From NCBI GenBank assembly GCA_002898935.1, contig BEII01000038.1:1-9399 (forward strand): a stretch of 9,399 bases of DNA, written 5' to 3'. This DNA comes from a bacterium HR32 (GTDB lineage Bacteria; Sysuimicrobiota; Sysuimicrobiia; Sysuimicrobiales; Sysuimicrobiaceae). The notes under the pieces are model-generated. The model had not been told where the DNA came from. It ran no database searches and worked only from the letters and a program-made list of their open reading frames with translations. Numbering within the stretch: the stretch's first letter is position 1; every line of letters begins with the position of its first letter. Of the stretch, positions 6,694 to 9,399 are shown in pieces. The translations under genes and the position numbers were made by a program.

Positions 6694-7477
6694 ACCCACG
6701 CACCCCGACGCCGCCGTCGGAGTGGAGAATCGTGCCGGTCACACCCCGCGCGCGGTCGGAGCTCAGGTAGACGTACGCGGCTGCGTGGTCCTCGGGGCGC
6801 AGGGCAACCCGCAGCGGCGTGCGGGCCCGGAGCTCTTCCTCGCGGCCGGGGAGGTCCGCCAGCCGGCGATCGGACAGGCCCAGCGTCGCAAGCCCCCGCA
6901 TGGACGTGCCGAGGGTCCCGCCGGGCGCCACCCCGTTCACCCGCACCCGGGGTGCCAGCTCGTGCGCCAGCTGCACCACCAGGCCCCGCACCGCGAACTT
7001 GGACGCCACGTACAGCACGCCACCGCGGCCCGGGTAGAAGCCCGAGGTGGAAACCGTGAACACCACGCTGCTCCCGGGCCGCCGCAGGAGTTCTGGCAGC
7101 GCCGCCTTGGTGCTCAACAGGGAACTCGCCACGTTCGTCCGGAACACTTCGGCGCACGCCTCCGCCAACCGGTCCGCCGGGATGTCCTCAAGCCGCGTGT
7201 AGAAGTCGAACACGCCCACGAAGGTGGCCAGCACGTCCAGGCCGCCGAAGGCCTCGACCGTGGCCCGGACCGCGCGCAGGTTGTCCTCCCAGGTGGTGGC
7301 GTCTCCCACCACGGCCCGCACCCGGTCGGCGTGGACCTCCAACGCCCGGGCGCGGCCCGGGTCCAGCTCCAAAACGCCCACCCGCGCGCCCTCGTCCACG
7401 AAGGCATCCACCACCGCGCGGCCGATCCCGGATCCGCCGCCCACCACGAGCGCCACCTTGCCCTCAAGCCACCCCAC
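6692..7477 (-). CDS. SDR-family dehydrogenase, probable cis-dihydrodiol dehydrogenase (BphB-like)
   Basis: Expected to oxidise the cis-dihydrodiol made by the upstream dioxygenase to a catechol-type product with NAD+. 261 residues. Seen are the dinucleotide-binding GGGSGIG (residues 13-19), an acidic Glu37 at the end of the second strand (favouring NAD+ over NADP+), Asn115, and the catalytic Ser143, Tyr156 and Lys160 (YVASK), at almost the same positions as Ser142/Tyr155/Lys159 of biphenyl dihydrodiol dehydrogenase. The stretch STSGFYPGRGG, the ELAPRVRVNGVAPGG segment and the DGGVGVRG end also match that subfamily. The usual NAG motif after strand four is replaced by FVG (residues 86-88), and the short C-terminal extension of BphB is absent. 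The GTG start has a GGAGGG Shine-Dalgarno at 7483-7488, 5 bases away. A generic SDR acting on another alcohol in the pathway is the alternative. Confidence 0.88.
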   Translation of the reverse strand: MGWLEGKVALVVGGGSGIGRAVVDAFVDEGARVGVLELDPGRARALEVHADRVRAVVGDATTWEDNLRAVRATVEAFGGLDVLATFVGVFDFYTRLEDIPADRLAEACAEVFRTNVASSLLSTKAALPELLRRPGSSVVFTVSTSGFYPGRGGVLYVASKFAVRGLVVQLAHELAPRVRVNGVAPGGTLGTSMRGLATLGLSDRRLADLPGREEELRARTPLRVALRPEDHAAAYVYLSSDRARGVTGTILHSDGGVGVRG

Positions 7478-7478
7478 G

Positions 7479-7700
7479 CTAGCCCTCCTCGTCCGGGCCG
7501 AAGGGCGTGGCGAGGAAGCGGGAGAAGGTCTCCGGCGTCTGCCAGGTCAGGCTCTCCAGCTCCAGGGGGCACAGGGCGATGCGGCGGCCCAGGCGGGGCG
7601 CTTCGATCTCCAGGCGTTCCCCGTTCCGGGTCCTGCGCCGCCGGACACGGACCACGGCGAACTCGTTGGCGAGCTCGAACTCTTCCTCGGGGTTCTTCAC
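7479..7700 (-). CDS. Small conserved-looking protein of unknown function in a dioxygenase operon
   Basis: A 73-residue protein between the beta subunit and the dehydrogenase. It starts with GTG 7 bases after the beta stop and ends one base before the dehydrogenase start. It has a charged N-terminus (KNPEEEFELANEF), an Arg-rich strand-like segment (VVRVRRRRTRNGERLEIEAP), then CPLELESLTWQTPETFSRFL and an acidic end. There is one cysteine, no signal peptide and no membrane segment, so it cannot be a [2Fe-2S] ferredoxin. From memory, similar small proteins sit beside ring-hydroxylating dioxygenases in actinobacteria and are sometimes labelled dihydrodiol dehydrogenase by proximity; I could not check this, and it is far too short for that enzyme. 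No good Shine-Dalgarno precedes the GTG, so translation may be coupled to the beta gene. Position, codon bias and the fit between neighbours argue that it is real. Confidence 0.75.
   Translation of the reverse strand: MKNPEEEFELANEFAVVRVRRRRTRNGERLEIEAPRLGRRIALCPLELESLTWQTPETFSRFLATPFGPDEEG
7483..7490 (-). promoter_or_regulatory. Ribosome binding site of the SDR dehydrogenase
   Basis: GAGGAGGG, 5 bases before the GTG at 7477 and inside the last codons of the 73-residue gene. It supports the short start at 7477 and ties dehydrogenase translation to the gene before it. Confidence 0.75.
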
Positions 7701-7707
7701 GGCACCA

Positions 7708-8250
7708 CTAAAGGAAGATGGCCAGGTTCTGGGTGCGCAGCACCGCCTCGTCCACCACGATCCGCCGGTGGCGTAGGCGCAGGGCGGCGTCGGCGCGCCG
7801 CAGGCGGTCCGTGCGCTCTGCGCTCACCCACTCCGGCTCCCGGGTGTCGCCGCGGCTGCGGAACAGCAGGAGGTAGGACTTCGCCACCAGGTCGCCGTCG
7901 GGCAGCCGGAACACCCGGACGTTGGTGACGAAGTGGCGGGTCCGGGACGGCGGGTCCTCGGTCCACGCGTACTCCGTCTCCAGGCGCTCCACTCGCTTTT
8001 CCAGCGTGAACCGGTCCTCCCGGAAGTGGTCCATGTCCACGAGCGCGCTGTCCTCCAGGCTGCGGGCCCGGGTGACCCGCACGGGCATCTCGTACACCAC
8101 GTCACCGGCCAGGAGCTCGAGCCAGCCACGCCAGTCCCGCGCGTCGAGGAGCTCGGCCTCCCGGTGCAGGAACTCCACCACCGCGTGGTAGTCGGGGTCG
8201 CGGCCGTCCAGCCGCACCCATCCCTCGGGCGTGAGACCCCGGTCCGTCAC
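7708..8250 (-). CDS. Ring-hydroxylating dioxygenase, small (beta) subunit
   Basis: Structural subunit of the alpha3-beta3 oxygenase, with the NTF2/SnoaL-like fold typical of the family. 180 residues, the usual length for beta subunits (about 160-195). Family hallmarks seen include HREAELLDARDWRGWLELL near the N-terminus, VVYEMPVRVTR, the central SRTRHFVTNVRV stretch, and the C-terminal end TQNLAIFL. The GTG start at 8250 overlaps the alpha stop (GTGA) and has a GGGGGAGG Shine-Dalgarno at 8261-8268, 10 bases upstream. The frame stays open further upstream, but that part is antisense-like shadow inside the alpha gene and has no beta-family character, so I reject the longer version. Its position directly after alpha indicates a co-translated pair. 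Confidence 0.94.
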   Translation of the reverse strand: MTDRGLTPEGWVRLDGRDPDYHAVVEFLHREAELLDARDWRGWLELLAGDVVYEMPVRVTRARSLEDSALVDMDHFREDRFTLEKRVERLETEYAWTEDPPSRTRHFVTNVRVFRLPDGDLVAKSYLLLFRSRGDTREPEWVSAERTDRLRRADAALRLRHRRIVVDEAVLRTQNLAIFL

Positions 8251-9399
8251 CTGCGCGCCACCTCCCCCGCGCCGACCATGGCGTCGCACCACAGGTCGAG
8301 GAGCGCACGCTGGTTGAACTCCCCGAAGCCCTGGAACGCCTGCCCAGGCCCGGGCCAGCCCGCGAGCGGCGGCCGCAACAATCCGCCGTCGTGCGCGAGC
8401 CCCATGCGGTTGTGCAGCCGGATCTGGCGTGCCCACCACCCCCCCGCGACCGAGGTGATGGACGTCCAGTTCTCCACGTCGTCCTGTTCGAACATCCCGG
8501 AGGTCCCGAAGGACAGCAGGTACGACCGGTACGACTCGCGCTTGAGCTCCTCCGGGGCCAGCCGGTCCACCGCGAACCAGGAGTACACCTCGGTCTCCGT
8601 GGGGCCGACCGGCTGCCACAGGCGGATGGAGATGAAGGGCACGGGCGGGCCACCTTCCCGGACCCGGGGCCAGTTGTGCACGAAGCTGAGGTTGGGGAAC
8701 AGGGTGGCGGCGGACACCAGGAACCCCGCGTCTGCCACCAGGGCCTTCTGGGCGCGCGACCACGTGCGCTCCATCCGGTCGACCATCTCGTCGGGGTAGC
8801 CCACGTACCGCAGCCGATCCCGGAACCCGCCGGGCGGGAGCTTGTAGGTGGTCCCGCCGCCCCGGTCTGCGAAGTACAGGGCACCCTCCTTGCGCTTGCT
8901 GGCCTTGTGCTCGCCGAACAGGCCGATCTCCGCGATGCTCTGGTGGGTGTGGGGCGTGTGGTAGGTGTCCCCGCAGAAGTTCTCCGCGCCGATCTTCCAG
9001 TTGGCCCGCACCCGCCACCGCTGGGGGCCGTGCACCTCCAGCCCCGCAGGGCTCTGGCGGGTGTAGAAGTCCAGATAATAGCCGAAGCCGCCCAGGTAGT
9101 CCTCCAGGGGTGGCGCCGAGGGGTCCAGGCTCGCGAACACGAGCCCGTTGTATGAGGCGACCCGTGGGGGGCCCAACAAGCCGAAGGCTGACTTGTCGAA
9201 GTGCGGGTCTCCACCGTAGGCGTCCTCGTGGAACGGCACTCCCACCAGGTCCCCGGTGTTCCGATACGTCCACCCGTGGTAGGGACAGCGGAAGTGGCTA
9301 CTGTTGCCGCGCTCCGCCCGGCAGACCTGCATGCCCCGGTGTCGGCACACGTTGGCCAGCACCCGCACCTCCCCGTGTTCGTCCCGCACCACGATGAAG
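8247..9399 (-). CDS. Rieske aromatic ring-hydroxylating dioxygenase, large (alpha) subunit; 5' end outside the window
   Basis: Catalytic subunit of a Rieske non-heme iron oxygenase, which adds both atoms of O2 to an aromatic ring to give a cis-dihydrodiol. 383 residues are visible; the start and probably some 50-60 N-terminal residues lie beyond 9399, judged from usual alpha subunits of about 430-460 residues. Seen near the visible N-terminus is the [2Fe-2S] Rieske motif CRHRG...CPYHGW (C-x-H, 17 residues, C-x2-H; visible residues 18, 20, 38, 41). The mononuclear-iron motif ENFCGDTYHTPHTH follows, with bridging Asp144 and ligands His147 and His152, and a FEQDDVENW stretch (Asp306/307) should supply the carboxylate ligand. 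The stop overlaps the beta-subunit start by four bases, so this is a two-subunit (alpha-beta) type as in naphthalene, biphenyl and phthalate 3,4-dioxygenases. Family assignment is secure; the substrate is not readable from the sequence. Ferredoxin and reductase partners are not in the window. Confidence 0.95.
   Translation of the reverse strand, partial: FIVVRDEHGEVRVLANVCRHRGMQVCRAERGNSSHFRCPYHGWTYRNTGDLVGVPFHEDAYGGDPHFDKSAFGLLGPPRVASYNGLVFASLDPSAPPLEDYLGGFGYYLDFYTRQSPAGLEVHGPQRWRVRANWKIGAENFCGDTYHTPHTHQSIAEIGLFGEHKASKRKEGALYFADRGGGTTYKLPPGGFRDRLRYVGYPDEMVDRMERTWSRAQKALVADAGFLVSAATLFPNLSFVHNWPRVREGGPPVPFISIRLWQPVGPTETEVYSWFAVDRLAPEELKRESYRSYLLSFGTSGMFEQDDVENWTSITSVAGGWWARQIRLHNRMGLAHDGGLLRPPLAGWPGPGQAFQGFGEFNQRALLDLWCDAMVGAGEVARR

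Noticed and set aside
4573..7059. Very long open frame on the plus strand (over 800 codons), with others of several hundred codons opposite most genes
   Set aside because: It lies exactly opposite recognisable genes, has low-complexity Gly/Arg/Pro/His-rich translation with no family features, and such antisense frames are expected in GC-rich coding DNA.
7479..7700. Reading the 73-residue protein as the dioxygenase ferredoxin
   Set aside because: It has a single cysteine and no Rieske or plant-type [2Fe-2S] motif.
1..9399. tRNA or rRNA genes, CRISPR arrays, insertion sequences, long repeats
   Set aside because: I saw no repeat-spacer pattern, transposase-like protein, long direct or inverted repeat, or RNA-gene signature; almost every base is in a minus-strand gene.

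Overview
The window is a GC-rich bacterial segment (around 70% by eye). All nine genes I can support lie on the minus strand, so transcription runs from position 9399 towards position 1. Junctions are very tight: three 4-base GTGA stop/start overlaps and gaps of 1 to 15 bases elsewhere. The only larger gap is about 108 bases (2358-2465). Seven of the eight visible starts... counted strictly, six of the eight visible starts before the permease plus the binding protein are GTG; the monooxygenase and the permease use ATG. The substrate-binding protein has a cleavable signal peptide and no lipobox, which fits a diderm (Gram-negative-type) organism better than a monoderm one. I cannot name the lineage from the sequence.

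In transcription order the window holds: (1) the large (alpha) subunit of a Rieske ring-hydroxylating dioxygenase, cut by the window end; (2) its small (beta) subunit; (3) a 73-residue protein of unknown function; (4) an SDR dehydrogenase resembling cis-dihydrodiol dehydrogenases (BphB type); (5) a class II aldolase/adducin-family protein; (6) an HpaB-type FAD-dependent phenol hydroxylase oxygenase component; (7) a second, divergent class II aldolase-family protein; (8) an MFS transporter; then, after the 108-base gap, (9) a periplasmic substrate-binding protein of the Fe3+-type ABC family and (10) a fused two-domain ABC permease cut by the other window end. That is ten genes in total, eight complete and two partial.

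Together they look like a catabolic operon for an aromatic compound, plausibly an aromatic acid, with its own uptake systems. The inferred logic is import by MFS and/or ABC transporter, ring cis-dihydroxylation by the Rieske enzyme, rearomatisation to a catechol-type product by the SDR, removal of a carboxyl or side chain by one or both class II aldolase-family proteins (this family includes aromatic decarboxylases such as 3,4-dihydroxyphthalate decarboxylase and CmtD), and a further phenol hydroxylation by the HpaB-type enzyme. No ring-cleavage enzyme, ferredoxin, ferredoxin reductase, flavin reductase, ABC ATPase or regulator is inside the window, so the substrate and the order of steps are inference.

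The most unusual point is the pair of class II aldolase-family genes flanking the HpaB-type gene. Each has lost different positions of the family's Glu-His-His-His metal site. Start codons: GTG is used by seven of the nine genes whose start is visible (both aldolase-family genes, beta subunit, small protein, SDR, MFS, binding protein); ATG by the HpaB-type gene and the permease.
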